Under the pieces are notes generated by a model, which worked only from the letters and a program-made list of their open reading frames with translations, had not been told where the DNA came from and made no database searches. This document shows, in pieces, positions 23,333-31,909 of a stretch of 64,000 nucleotides of DNA. A program made the position numbers and the translations under genes. Numbering within the stretch: position 1 is the stretch's first letter; each line of letters begins with the position of its first letter. Source of the stretch: JAENVT01 sp031430695 (GTDB taxonomy: Bacteria > Actinomycetota > Acidimicrobiia > Acidimicrobiales > Ilumatobacteraceae); assembly GCA_031430695.1 (NCBI GenBank), contig JANPBZ010000074.1, positions 1-64,000 on the forward strand, read 5' to 3'.

Positions 23333-25102
23333 TCAGGCGATGACGACGACGACGTCGCCGGCACCGACGGTATCGCCGGCTTGCACCTTGATCTCTTTCA
23401 CCGTGCCGGCCTTGTCGGCGGCGATCTGGTTCTCCATCTTCATGGCTTCGAGAACGACGACGGCCTGACCGACCTCGACGACCTGTCCGATCTCGACGAG
23501 GACCTTGACGATCGTGCCCTGCATCGGCACCTCGACGTTGCCCGAGCCAACGGCTGCTGCACCGCTGCCACCGGAGGATCGAGGTGCCTTCTTGGTCGCC
23601 TTCGCCGGGCCACCTGCCGCGACGGCCGGCGAGTCGGGCAGCCACATCTTGACTTCGAACCGCTTGCCGTTGACTTCGACGGTCGTGGTGCGCTGCACGA
23701 GTTCGGCGGTGTCGTCGTCCGCAGGGACCGGCATCGTCGGTGGCTCGATGTCGGAGAGATCGAGCTTTTCTTCGACCCACTTCGTCGAGTGTTCCATCGC
23801 CTGGAAGTCGGGGTGACGCAAGATGGCGAGGTCGGCGGGAATGGTGGTGGCGACACCTTCGACCACCAGTTCCTCCAAGGCGCGGATGGTGCGGGCGATG
23901 GCGGTGGGGCGGTCCTTGCCCCACACGATCAGCTTGCCGATCAGGTTGTCGTAGTACTGACTGATGGTGTCGCCGGTTTGGTAGCCGGCGTCGAAGCGCA
24001 GGCCGAACCCGTTGGGGGCGACCATCTTGCTCAGGGTGCCAGGGGAGGGGAGGAACTTGCCGCCTGCCGGATTCTCGGCATTGATGCGCACCTCGATGCC
24101 ATGGCCGCGAACGCAGGCGTTCACTTCCTGCTGTGTCATCGGGAGTGGTTCGCCGCTGGCCACGCGAATCTGCCATTCGACGAGATCGATCCCGGTGATC
24201 GCTTCGGTGACCGGATGCTCGACCTGCAGGCGGGTGTTCATCTCCAGGAAGAAGAACTCGTTGTCCTGGTAGATGAACTCGACCGTTCCAGCGTTGTAGT
24301 AGCCCACGGCCTTGGCCGCCTTGATCGCCGCTTCGCCCATGGCCGCTTCGACACCGGGGGCGAGGTTGTCGGCGGGTGCCTCCTCGATCAACTTCTGGTG
24401 GCGGCGCTGCGCCGAGCAGTCGCGGGTGCTGATCCAGACGACATCGCCGTGCTGATCGCCGACGATCTGTACTTCGACGTGACGCGGCCAGGTGAGGTAG
24501 CGCTCGATGTAGATCTCGTCGCGACCGAAGAACGCCTTCGACTCGCGCTTGGCGCTGTCCATCGCCTCGCGCACCTCTGCGGCGCTGAGCACCACCTTCA
24601 TGCCGCGGCCACCGCCACCGTAGGCAGCCTTGATCACCAACGGGTAGCCGTGTTCGGCACCGAACGCGAGGATCTCGTCGGCGGATGTGGCGAACTCGGT
24701 GGTGCCCGGCACGATTGGAGCGCCTCCGCGTTGGGCTGCCCGGCGCGAACTGACTTTGTCGCCCATCTCGTCGATGGCTTCCGGTGACGGACCGATGAAG
24801 GTCACGCCCTTGGCCGTGATCGCCCGGGCAAAGTCGGCGTTCTCGCTGAAGAACCCGTAACCGGGATGCACGCCGTCGGCGCCGCTGTCGGCGATTACCT
24901 TGAGGATGGCCTCGGTATTGAGATAGCTCTCGGCAGCGGTCTGCCCACCGAGGGCATAGGCCTCGTCCGCGCGACGCACGTGGAGGGCGTCTCGATCGAG
25001 TTCGCTGTACACCGCAACCGTCTTGATCCCGAGGTCGCGAGCGGCGCGAATGACACGCACGGCGATCTCTCCGCGGTTGGCAATCAGGATCTTGGTGAGC
25101 AC
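23333..25102 (-). CDS. accA: Acetyl/propionyl-CoA carboxylase alpha subunit (biotin carboxylase + BCCP)
   Basis: 589 residues. The biotin carboxylase domain starts 'VLTKILIANRGEIAVRVIRA', with the glycine-rich 'AAYGGGGRGMKVV' ATP loop and 'EMNTRLQVEHPVTE' active site. The C-terminal biotinyl domain carries 'EAMKMENQI', whose Lys takes biotin. It makes carboxybiotin for acetyl- or propionyl-CoA carboxylase in fatty-acid and methylmalonyl metabolism. GTG start 7 nt after AAGATT (25115-25110). Back to back with birA, the enzyme that biotinylates it; only 19 bp separate the two start codons. Confidence 0.92.
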   Translation of the reverse strand: MLTKILIANRGEIAVRVIRAARDLGIKTVAVYSELDRDALHVRRADEAYALGGQTAAESYLNTEAILKVIADSGADGVHPGYGFFSENADFARAITAKGVTFIGPSPEAIDEMGDKVSSRRAAQRGGAPIVPGTTEFATSADEILAFGAEHGYPLVIKAAYGGGGRGMKVVLSAAEVREAMDSAKRESKAFFGRDEIYIERYLTWPRHVEVQIVGDQHGDVVWISTRDCSAQRRHQKLIEEAPADNLAPGVEAAMGEAAIKAAKAVGYYNAGTVEFIYQDNEFFFLEMNTRLQVEHPVTEAITGIDLVEWQIRVASGEPLPMTQQEVNACVRGHGIEVRINAENPAGGKFLPSPGTLSKMVAPNGFGLRFDAGYQTGDTISQYYDNLIGKLIVWGKDRPTAIARTIRALEELVVEGVATTIPADLAILRHPDFQAMEHSTKWVEEKLDLSDIEPPTMPVPADDDTAELVQRTTTVEVNGKRFEVKMWLPDSPAVAAGGPAKATKKAPRSSGGSGAAAVGSGNVEVPMQGTIVKVLVEIGQVVEVGQAVVVLEAMKMENQIAADKAGTVKEIKVQAGDTVGAGDVVVVIA

Positions 25103-25108
25103 GAGTGC

Positions 25109-25115
25109 CAATCTT
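25109..25115. promoter_or_regulatory. Shared bidirectional -10 element between accA and birA
   Basis: The 7-nt stretch CAATCTT reads as a -10 on both strands: CAATCT on plus (25109-25114), 7 nt before the birA ATG, and AAGATT on minus (25115-25110), 7 nt before the accA GTG. With only 19 bp between starts, both transcripts must be leaderless or start inside the opposite gene. Confidence 0.5.
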
Positions 25116-25121
25116 GGTGCG

Positions 25122-25805
25122 ATGACCACCCCGAGCGCCACCTGGCTGATCTCCGTCGTCGACGAGACCGGCAGCACAAACGCCGATCTGCTGGCCGCCG
25201 CGGAGGCGGGGGCCACCGATCACAGCGTGTTGATGGCCCGACATCAAACTGCCGGTCGGGGGCGTTTGAACCGCCAGTGGGTCGCGCCGCCAGGCGCCAA
25301 TCTGCTGGTGTCGTTGCTTTTCCGCGAGGTACCGCAGCACCCACACCAACTCACCCAACGGGTGGCGATAGCTGCAGCACGAGCATGCCACGACGTCGCC
25401 GGCGTGTCGCCGACCCTGAAGTGGCCGAACGATTTGTTGCTCGACGGGCGCAAGCTCGCTGGTGTGCTCGCCCAGGCCGGCGGCAACCCGGTGCACTACG
25501 TCGTCGTTGGCATCGGGCTCAACGTCGGTTGGGCACCCGAGGGTGCCGCGCTGCTCGGTGAGCGCCACGACCCGGGCGACGTACTCAACGCGATGCTCGA
25601 CGCCTACGACCAGCTGCCGGCTGACATCACGGACGTGTACCGCGCCGCGTTGGCCACGATTGGCCAGTCCGTGCGGGTCGAACTCACTGGATCTGCGGTC
25701 TCCGGCAGAGCGCTCGACGTGTTGCCTGATGGTCGCCTGGTCGTGCTCGACGAGTGTGGCATCACCCATCGCTTCGACACGGGCGACGTCGTTCTCCTGC
25801 GCTAG
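25122..25805 (+). CDS. birA: Biotin--[acetyl-CoA-carboxylase] ligase
   Basis: 227 residues, the short group I form without the DNA-binding domain. Visible are 'ETGSTNADLL', the biotinyl-AMP loop 'QTAGRGRLNRQW', 'LKWPNDLLLDGRKLAGVL' and 'VVVGIGLNVG'. It activates biotin and transfers it to the carboxylase lysine encoded just across the divergent promoter. Lacking a helix-turn-helix, it cannot repress its own promoter as E. coli BirA does. Confidence 0.93.
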   Translation: MTTPSATWLISVVDETGSTNADLLAAAEAGATDHSVLMARHQTAGRGRLNRQWVAPPGANLLVSLLFREVPQHPHQLTQRVAIAAARACHDVAGVSPTLKWPNDLLLDGRKLAGVLAQAGGNPVHYVVVGIGLNVGWAPEGAALLGERHDPGDVLNAMLDAYDQLPADITDVYRAALATIGQSVRVELTGSAVSGRALDVLPDGRLVVLDECGITHRFDTGDVVLLR

Positions 25806-25864
25806 CGGCCATCTCCCTGAAGGGGTGCCCGGCAAGGGTCAGGGCCCGCCGCTACCCTCGGTAT

Positions 25865-26884
25865 GTGCTTGTATCCGGCGTTGCCCCGCGGTCGCGTCGT
25901 CGCCGGAGGCTTCCCAGCACGCTGGCCATGACTGCCGTGGTGGGCGTGCTCGGCGCGACCGGGATGCTGATCGCCGCCCGGGAGACCATCGATTCGGTCG
26001 GCCGCATTCCCGGGGTGGCGGCGAGCCTCGACCCGGCCGGCGCATCGATCGAGAACTTTCTGCTTGTCGGCTCCGACAGCAGGGCTGGGGCTGATCCGGG
26101 ATCGGTCGACGCCAGCGGTATCGGCACCGAGGCGGAGGTCTCGGGCCGCCGCAGTGACACGATCATGATTCTTCGGCGCGACAAATCCACCGGCGATGCC
26201 GCGTTGCTCTCGATTCCTCGCGACCTGTGGGTCGATGTGCCGGGCCACGACAACCAACGCCGGATCAACTCGGCCTACAGCGATGGGCCCCACGTACTCG
26301 TGCAGACCTTGCAGCAGGGGGAGTTGCGCATTCCCATCCACCACTATGTCGAGATCGACTTCGTCGGGTTCAAGTCCCTGGTCGATGCCCTGGGTGGCAT
26401 CGAGATCTGTGTCGATTTCGCCATCCGCGATGTCAGCACCGGGCTCGACGTGCCCCAACCGGGATGCCATGTCCTCGACGGGGTGCAGGGGCTGGCGTAC
26501 GCCCGCAGCCGCCACTATCAGGAATTTCGCGAGGACGGCGAGTGGCACGAGGACCCGGCCTCCGATCTCGGCAGGACCAAGCGCCAGCAGCAGTTCGTCA
26601 ATCTGACGCTCAACAAGGCGATGGAACGCATCAAAGTGGATCCGTTTGCGGCCGGCCGCCTGGTGACGGCGATCGGCTCGTCGCTGAGTGTCGATGACGA
26701 ACTCGATCCCATTGCCGCGGCGGCGTCGTTGCGATCGGCGGTCGATGCGGGCATCGCCACGTACTCGCTGCCGGTGTTCGGCAAGACGATCGGTGGCAAC
26801 GCAGTGCTGCTGCTGGGGGACGGCTCCGACGCCGTCTTGGCGTTCTTTCGAGGGCAGGGTCCTGCGCCCGCAGCGAATGTGTAG
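25865..26884 (+). CDS. LytR-CpsA-Psr (LCP) family cell-wall glycopolymer ligase
   Basis: 339 residues: short basic cytoplasmic tail (RSRRRRRLP), one membrane helix ('LAMTAVVGVLGATGMLIAA'), then an extracellular LCP domain with 'LLVGSDSR', 'RRSDTIMILRR', 'LLSIPRDLWVDVPG' and 'YARSRH', whose Arg/Asp residues hold the pyrophosphate lipid. LCP enzymes move glycopolymers from undecaprenyl carriers to peptidoglycan. GTG start 6 nt after TACCCT (25853-25858). It stands just upstream of the rhamnose genes, consistent with attaching a rhamnose-containing polymer. Confidence 0.87.
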   Translation: MLVSGVAPRSRRRRRLPSTLAMTAVVGVLGATGMLIAARETIDSVGRIPGVAASLDPAGASIENFLLVGSDSRAGADPGSVDASGIGTEAEVSGRRSDTIMILRRDKSTGDAALLSIPRDLWVDVPGHDNQRRINSAYSDGPHVLVQTLQQGELRIPIHHYVEIDFVGFKSLVDALGGIEICVDFAIRDVSTGLDVPQPGCHVLDGVQGLAYARSRHYQEFREDGEWHEDPASDLGRTKRQQQFVNLTLNKAMERIKVDPFAAGRLVTAIGSSLSVDDELDPIAAAASLRSAVDAGIATYSLPVFGKTIGGNAVLLLGDGSDAVLAFFRGQGPAPAANV

Positions 26885-26911
26885 CTCGGGCGGCCATACT
26901 ATGCGACTGTC

Positions 26912-27991
26912 ATGAAGGCTCTCATTCTCGCCGGCGGTGCCGGCACCCGGCTGCGGCCGATCACCCATACCAGCGCCAAGCAGCTTGTTCCCGTCGCCAA
27001 CAAGCCCATCCTGTTCTATGGGATCGAGGCGATGGTCGCAGCAGGCATCACCGAGATCGGTGTCATCGTCGGCGACACGCGAGCTGAGGTGATGGCGGCG
27101 CTCGGCGACGGAGCTCGATTCGGCGCGGCCTTCACATTCATCCCGCAGGATGCTCCCCTCGGTCTAGCGCATTGCGTTCTGATCGCCCAGGACTTTCTCG
27201 GCGACGACGACTTCGTGATGTACCTGGGCGACAATCTGCTCGAACAGGATCTCGGGGCGTTCGTGCATGCCTTCGAGACGGCTCGTCACAGCGCCGACCC
27301 ACCGACCGCGCAGATCCTGCTGAAACAGGTTCCCGATCCTCAACGGTTCGGGATCGCCGAGCTCGATGGCGATGGCAACGTCGTTCGTCTCGTCGAGAAG
27401 CCGGCAGACCCTCCCACCGATCTTGCGCTCGTTGGCGTGTATCTGTTCGATCGCACGATCAACGAGGCCGTCCGGGCGATTGCCCCGTCGCCTCGCGGCG
27501 AGCTCGAGATCACCGACGCCATCCAGTGGCTGGTCGATCAGGGCAAGCGGGTGCGCTGCGAATTGCTGACGGGCTGGTGGATCGACACCGGCAAGCTCAC
27601 GCCGCTGCTCGAGGCGAACAGGCTCCTGCTCGAACAGATCGAATCACGAATCGATGGCAAAGTCGACGAGGCCTCGACCATCGATGGCCGAGTGATCATC
27701 GAGGCCGGCGCAACGGTGACCAACTCCATCCTTCGCGGCCCACTGGTCATCGGGGCAGGGGCGCGTATCGCCGACAGCTTCGTCGGCCCATTCTCCGCCA
27801 TCGGCGACGGCTGCGAGATCGTCAACAGCGAAGTCGAGCACTCGGTCATCATGGAGCGCAGCAGGGTGATCGATATCCAGCGACTGGAAGACAGCCTGAT
27901 CGGCAAGGAAGCGGTTGTCAGCCGCTCGCACCTGCGGCCCCGGGCCTTGCGTCTGATGGTCGGAGACCATTGCCAGATCGACGTCGAATGA
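26912..27991 (+). CDS. rmlA: Glucose-1-phosphate thymidylyltransferase, long (StrD-like) form
   Basis: 359 residues. Nucleotidyltransferase signature 'LILAGGAGTRLRP', 'DNLLEQDL', 'GWWIDTGK', plus a C-terminal left-handed beta-helix ('IDGRVIIEAGATVTNSILRGPLVIG'). That extension marks the long form of about 355 residues found in Actinobacteria. It makes dTDP-glucose, step one of dTDP-L-rhamnose synthesis. ATG 9 nt after TACTAT (26897-26902). First gene of rmlA-rmlC-rmlB-rmlD, all with gaps under 20 nt. Confidence 0.9.
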   Translation: MKALILAGGAGTRLRPITHTSAKQLVPVANKPILFYGIEAMVAAGITEIGVIVGDTRAEVMAALGDGARFGAAFTFIPQDAPLGLAHCVLIAQDFLGDDDFVMYLGDNLLEQDLGAFVHAFETARHSADPPTAQILLKQVPDPQRFGIAELDGDGNVVRLVEKPADPPTDLALVGVYLFDRTINEAVRAIAPSPRGELEITDAIQWLVDQGKRVRCELLTGWWIDTGKLTPLLEANRLLLEQIESRIDGKVDEASTIDGRVIIEAGATVTNSILRGPLVIGAGARIADSFVGPFSAIGDGCEIVNSEVEHSVIMERSRVIDIQRLEDSLIGKEAVVSRSHLRPRALRLMVGDHCQIDVE

Positions 27992-28007
27992 AGGACACCA
28001 ACCACAC

Positions 28008-28559
28008 ATGCCAACAGTGACCGAGAGCGACAAGATCGCCGGAGTGTGGATCGTCGAGCCCTCGATCCACGGCGACCAGCGCGGCCTCTTCATCGAGACC
28101 TATCGCCGCGAGTGGTTTCCCAACGGACGCGAGATGTTGCAGGGCAATCGGGCCAACCGTCAGGCAGGCGCGCTCGTCGGTCTGCACTATCACCTCCATC
28201 AGGCCGACTATTGGTATGTGCCGTTCGGCAACGCGCGAGTGGTGCTGCACGATCTGCGCGAGGGTGGCCCGACCGACGGAGCGACGCTCGAACTCGATCT
28301 CACCGGTGATAATCACATGGGCGTGTTCATCCCTCCCGGCGTTGCCCACGGATTTGCGGCACTGACCGACACCGTCATCACCTACCTCGTCGATGGTTAC
28401 TACAACCCCGCCGACGAACTCGGCGTACTGTGGAACGATCCGGCCGTTGCCGCCGACTGGGGCATCACCGATCCCATTCTGTCGGAACGTGATCGGAGCA
28501 ATCCGCTGCGATCCGAGCTGTCGGCGGGCCGGCGGCCCTATTCGCCGATGAGGATGTGA
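28008..28559 (+). CDS. rmlC: dTDP-4-dehydrorhamnose 3,5-epimerase
   Basis: 183-residue cupin. 'RGLFIETYRREWF' and 'VGLHYHLHQADYWYVPFG' supply the catalytic His and substrate contacts, and 'FIPPGVAHGFAAL' is the family signature. It epimerises C3 and C5 of dTDP-4-keto-6-deoxyglucose. It follows rmlA by 16 nt and precedes rmlB by 1 nt. Confidence 0.9.
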   Translation: MPTVTESDKIAGVWIVEPSIHGDQRGLFIETYRREWFPNGREMLQGNRANRQAGALVGLHYHLHQADYWYVPFGNARVVLHDLREGGPTDGATLELDLTGDNHMGVFIPPGVAHGFAALTDTVITYLVDGYYNPADELGVLWNDPAVAADWGITDPILSERDRSNPLRSELSAGRRPYSPMRM

Positions 28560-28560
28560 C

Positions 28561-29526
28561 ATGAAACTGTTTGTCACCGGCGCGGCCGGATTCATCGGGT
28601 CGAACTACGTGCGCTGGCTGCTCGCAAACAGCGATGACGAGGTGACGATCTTCGACGCCCTGACGTACGCCGGCAACCTGGCCAGCATTCGTGATGTACT
28701 CGACGATCGACGCTTCACGTTCGTGCATGCCGATATCTGCGACGAGGACGACGTGCTGACTGCGATGGAAGGTCACGATGCGGTGGTGCATTTTGCGGCG
28801 GAGACTCACGTCGATCGATCGATCAAGGATGGGTTCTCGTTCGTGCGCACCAACTGTTTCGGCACCAACGTGTTGTGCGATGTCGCCCGGCGAGTCGGTG
28901 TCTCCCGATTTGTGCATGTCTCCACTGACGAGGTGTACGGATCGATCGAGCATGGCTCGTTCAGCGAGACCGACGTACTGTCGCCGCGCTCGCCCTATTC
29001 GGCGGCAAAGGCGGGTAGCGATCTGATCGCACTCAGCTACTTCACGACTCACGGTTTGCCGGTGCTGGTCACCCGCTGCAGCAACAACTTCGGGCCATAT
29101 CAGTTCCCCGAGAAGGTCATCCCGTTGTTCACCACCAACCTGCTCGACGGCCAGAAGGTGCCGCTGTACGGCGACGGAGGGAACATTCGCGACTGGATTC
29201 ACGTACACGACCACAACACCGCAGCCGACCTCGTGCTGCGCAGCGGGGTTGTGGGTGAGATCTACAACATCGGCGCCGGCAACGAGATAACCAACAAGGA
29301 GCTCACGCATCGGTTGCTCGAGCTCACCGGACGCGATGAGAGCTTCATCACCCCTGTCGAGGATCGACTCGGTCACGACCGTCGTTACTCGATCACTCAC
29401 GACAAGGTCAGTGCACTGGGTTGGAAGACCGAGCACAACCTGGTCGATGGACTGGCCGCCACCGTCGAGTGGTACCGCGACAACCGTGCATGGTGGGAGC
29501 CGCTGAAGGCCAGGGCCGGCTTCTAG
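28561..29526 (+). CDS. rmlB: dTDP-glucose 4,6-dehydratase
   Basis: 321 residues of the extended SDR family: NAD motif 'GAAGFIGSNYV', 'VHFAAETHVDRSI', Thr/Tyr/Lys catalytic set in 'STDEVYG' and 'PYSAAKAG', and 'NNFGPYQFPEKVIPL'. It oxidises and dehydrates dTDP-glucose to the 4-keto-6-deoxy sugar. Its stop abuts the rmlD ATG. Confidence 0.93.
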   Translation: MKLFVTGAAGFIGSNYVRWLLANSDDEVTIFDALTYAGNLASIRDVLDDRRFTFVHADICDEDDVLTAMEGHDAVVHFAAETHVDRSIKDGFSFVRTNCFGTNVLCDVARRVGVSRFVHVSTDEVYGSIEHGSFSETDVLSPRSPYSAAKAGSDLIALSYFTTHGLPVLVTRCSNNFGPYQFPEKVIPLFTTNLLDGQKVPLYGDGGNIRDWIHVHDHNTAADLVLRSGVVGEIYNIGAGNEITNKELTHRLLELTGRDESFITPVEDRLGHDRRYSITHDKVSALGWKTEHNLVDGLAATVEWYRDNRAWWEPLKARAGF

Positions 29527-30378
29527 ATGCGGTTGCTGATCACCGGTGCGGGCGGTCAGCTCGGCATCGATCTTGTCCGCTGCTGCGAGACCGCCGGCGA
29601 TGATGTCATCGCCGCGACACGCGCCGATCTCGACATCACCGATCGCGACGCAGTGCACGGCGCTGTGTCAGCACTTCGTCCCGACGTTGTCGTGAACTGC
29701 GCGGCATGGACGGCCGTCGATGCATGCGAAAGTGACCCGGATCGCGCTCTTGCCCACAACGGAATGGCGGTTCGTTGGCTCGCCGAGAGCTGCGATCGCG
29801 CCGGTGCCCGACTCGTGCAGCTCAGCACCGATTATGTCTTCGACGGGCTCCTCGACCGGCCGTACCACGAATGGGACGGCACTGCTCCGCAGAGCGTCTA
29901 CGGCACGAGCAAGCTGGTCGGTGAGCGAGAGGCGTCAGTGCTCGGAACAGCAGCGGCAATCGTTCGGACTTCATGGGTCTGCGGACAGAACGGATCCAAC
30001 ATGGTCAAGACGATCATGCGGCTGGCAACGCAGCATGCAGCGTTGGCGTTCGTCTCCGATCAGATCGGCCATCCGACGTTTACCGCCGACCTGGCTCCGA
30101 TGGTCCGTCGCCTCGCGGTCGAGCGGCGTAGCGGCATTCATCACGTCACCAATCAGCGACCGACGAGCTGGTACGGCTTCGCCTGCGAAGTGGTCGCGGC
30201 GATGGGTAAACAACCCGACATGGTGCGCCCAATTGCGACTGCTGAACTGCAACCGGCACGGCCGGCGCCGCGTCCTGCCAACAGCGTTCTCGACAACACG
30301 GTGTTGCGCCTGGCTGGTATCGCCTCGCTCCGCGACTTCAGCGAACCTCTTCGCGAGACGGTGACGGCGCTCTCGTAG
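29527..30378 (+). CDS. rmlD: dTDP-4-dehydrorhamnose reductase
   Basis: 283 residues, SDR with 'GAGGQLGIDL', 'VNCAAWTAVD', 'STDYVFDG', 'YGTSKLVGE' (YxxxK) and 'RTSWVCG'. Last step to dTDP-L-rhamnose. End of the rml operon; the region after it (30379-30465) carries the leader of the permease gene. Confidence 0.92.
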   Translation: MRLLITGAGGQLGIDLVRCCETAGDDVIAATRADLDITDRDAVHGAVSALRPDVVVNCAAWTAVDACESDPDRALAHNGMAVRWLAESCDRAGARLVQLSTDYVFDGLLDRPYHEWDGTAPQSVYGTSKLVGEREASVLGTAAAIVRTSWVCGQNGSNMVKTIMRLATQHAALAFVSDQIGHPTFTADLAPMVRRLAVERRSGIHHVTNQRPTSWYGFACEVVAAMGKQPDMVRPIATAELQPARPAPRPANSVLDNTVLRLAGIASLRDFSEPLRETVTALS

Positions 30379-30413
30379 ATATCGACGGTTGACCGCAAGC
30401 CATCTGTTATCGT

Positions 30414-30465
30414 TCGGCCCCGAAGGATCGCCCATGGGGGTGCGGTCCTCCAGGAGGGGAATCGC
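30414..30465 (+). promoter_or_regulatory. 5' leader of the APC permease with a strong Shine-Dalgarno
   Basis: The start at 30466 is preceded by AGGAGGGGA, and directly before that lies CCTCC, its exact complement. A longer imperfect pairing of 'GGATCGCCC' with 'GGGTGCGGTCC' is also possible. The leader contrasts with the leaderless genes around it and could control translation. No known riboswitch class is recognisable. Confidence 0.3.
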
Positions 30466-31875
30466 ATGTCTGTAGACGCTCCGAAGCTCGCGGGCGGACA
30501 GCTCAGCACCGTCGACTGTGTCGCTCAGTCGTTGGCGGTGGGCCCGGTCTTTTCGGGTGGTGTGTTGGGCGGTCTGCTCGCCTTCGTTCTGGCGCCCGGG
30601 GCCGGACCGTTCGTCATCTTGTTGACGACGGTTGGCGTGCTCGGGATTGGCTGGACGCTCAGCGAGTTCGCCAAGCGATACGCCGGGTCGGGCACCGTCT
30701 ACGAGTTCGTCGCTCACTCGCTGGGCAAGCGAGCCGCAGCGTTCAGCGCCGGGGTGTACCACATCGCCGCCATCGTGTTGGCGGGGCCCGGCATCGCCAT
30801 CATCGGCGGGCTGTGGGCGAGGTCGTTTTTCAACGACCACATGGACCTCGATGCCCCGTGGTGGTTGTGGGCGCTGATCATCTCAGTGTTGATGTATGCA
30901 GCCAACGTCTTGGGTGTCCAGATATCGATCAAGGCTCAACTGGTGCTGATCGTGCTGTCGATCATCCCGTTCCTGGTTCTGGCCGTCAAGGTCATCGCCG
31001 ATGGGGGTCCCGCCGGTAACAGCCTCGACTCGTTCAATCCAGGAAATGTCGCTGAGGGCGGCTCGGTGTTCAAGGGTCTGCTGTTCGCGATCTTGATGTT
31101 CATCGGTTTCGAACTCGCTGCGGCGCTCGGTGAGGAGTCGAAGGATCCTCGACGTTCGATTCCCAAGGCCGTCGTGGCGACGATTCTGATCGTCGGAGCG
31201 TTTTACCTGATCACCCAGTACACGCTGGCGATCGGCGCCACCGAGACGGCATCCGACTTCGCGCCGATGGCGGATCTCTATCTCAATCGCTTCTTCGCGA
31301 TCTGGATCGACCTGGCCATCCTGCTCGACATTCTCGCTGTCGGCATTGGCTTCCAACTCGCTGCTGCACGAGGCCTGTTCACGTTGTCCCGCGACGGCTT
31401 GCTGCCGGCGCAACTCTCCAAGCTCAATGCCAAGTCGCTGCCGGCGATGGCCAGCCTGGTGATCCTCGTCGTCACCGTTGTCACGACCGTTGTCGCCCTG
31501 ACCAAGTACGGAACCGATCTCGTCGATCCAGCGGGTCCCGTCGCGTTCTTCAACACCGAAGCCTTCAACGGGTTCCTGATCGCATCGCGCATCGGTGGCT
31601 TCCTGATCTGCATCGTGTACGTCCTGCTGTGCGTCGGCGCGCTGAAGAACTTCGCGATGCGCAAACCGCTCGATCTCATTGCCGCGATCATCGGGCTGGC
31701 AACGGTCGTATTGGCCATCTATTCGCAGTTCTGGGATGAGACAGCGCCCGTCGCGTCGGAGCTGTGGGGCCGTCACCTCGCTCTCATCTTGTTGGTGGTT
31801 GCCGCGGTCTGGGCGCTCGCTAGCAAGAAAGAAGCGATCGACAACGTCGGTCAACACACGGTGCATCACGCCTGA
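30466..31875 (+). CDS. APC-superfamily amino acid/amine permease
   Basis: 469 residues with about 12 membrane helices. The N-terminal helix break 'SLAVGPVFSGGVLGG' and 'FELAAALGEESKDPRRSIPKAV' (after helix 6) are APC hallmarks. Substrates of relatives are amino acids, polyamines or ethanolamine. The next gene, 34 nt on, is a glutamine-synthetase-like ligase, a common pairing for amine uptake followed by gamma-glutamylation. Ribosome site AGGAGGGG. Confidence 0.85.
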   Translation: MSVDAPKLAGGQLSTVDCVAQSLAVGPVFSGGVLGGLLAFVLAPGAGPFVILLTTVGVLGIGWTLSEFAKRYAGSGTVYEFVAHSLGKRAAAFSAGVYHIAAIVLAGPGIAIIGGLWARSFFNDHMDLDAPWWLWALIISVLMYAANVLGVQISIKAQLVLIVLSIIPFLVLAVKVIADGGPAGNSLDSFNPGNVAEGGSVFKGLLFAILMFIGFELAAALGEESKDPRRSIPKAVVATILIVGAFYLITQYTLAIGATETASDFAPMADLYLNRFFAIWIDLAILLDILAVGIGFQLAAARGLFTLSRDGLLPAQLSKLNAKSLPAMASLVILVVTVVTTVVALTKYGTDLVDPAGPVAFFNTEAFNGFLIASRIGGFLICIVYVLLCVGALKNFAMRKPLDLIAAIIGLATVVLAIYSQFWDETAPVASELWGRHLALILLVVAAVWALASKKEAIDNVGQHTVHHA

Positions 31876-31909
31876 CCTGGCCAAAGATCGTTTGCTAGCG
31901 TCGCCGTCC

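Noticed and set aside
23022..25835. Long minus-strand open frame covering the accA region in a different frame
   Set aside because: Arg/Gly-rich shadow of the biotin carboxylase gene, without any domain.
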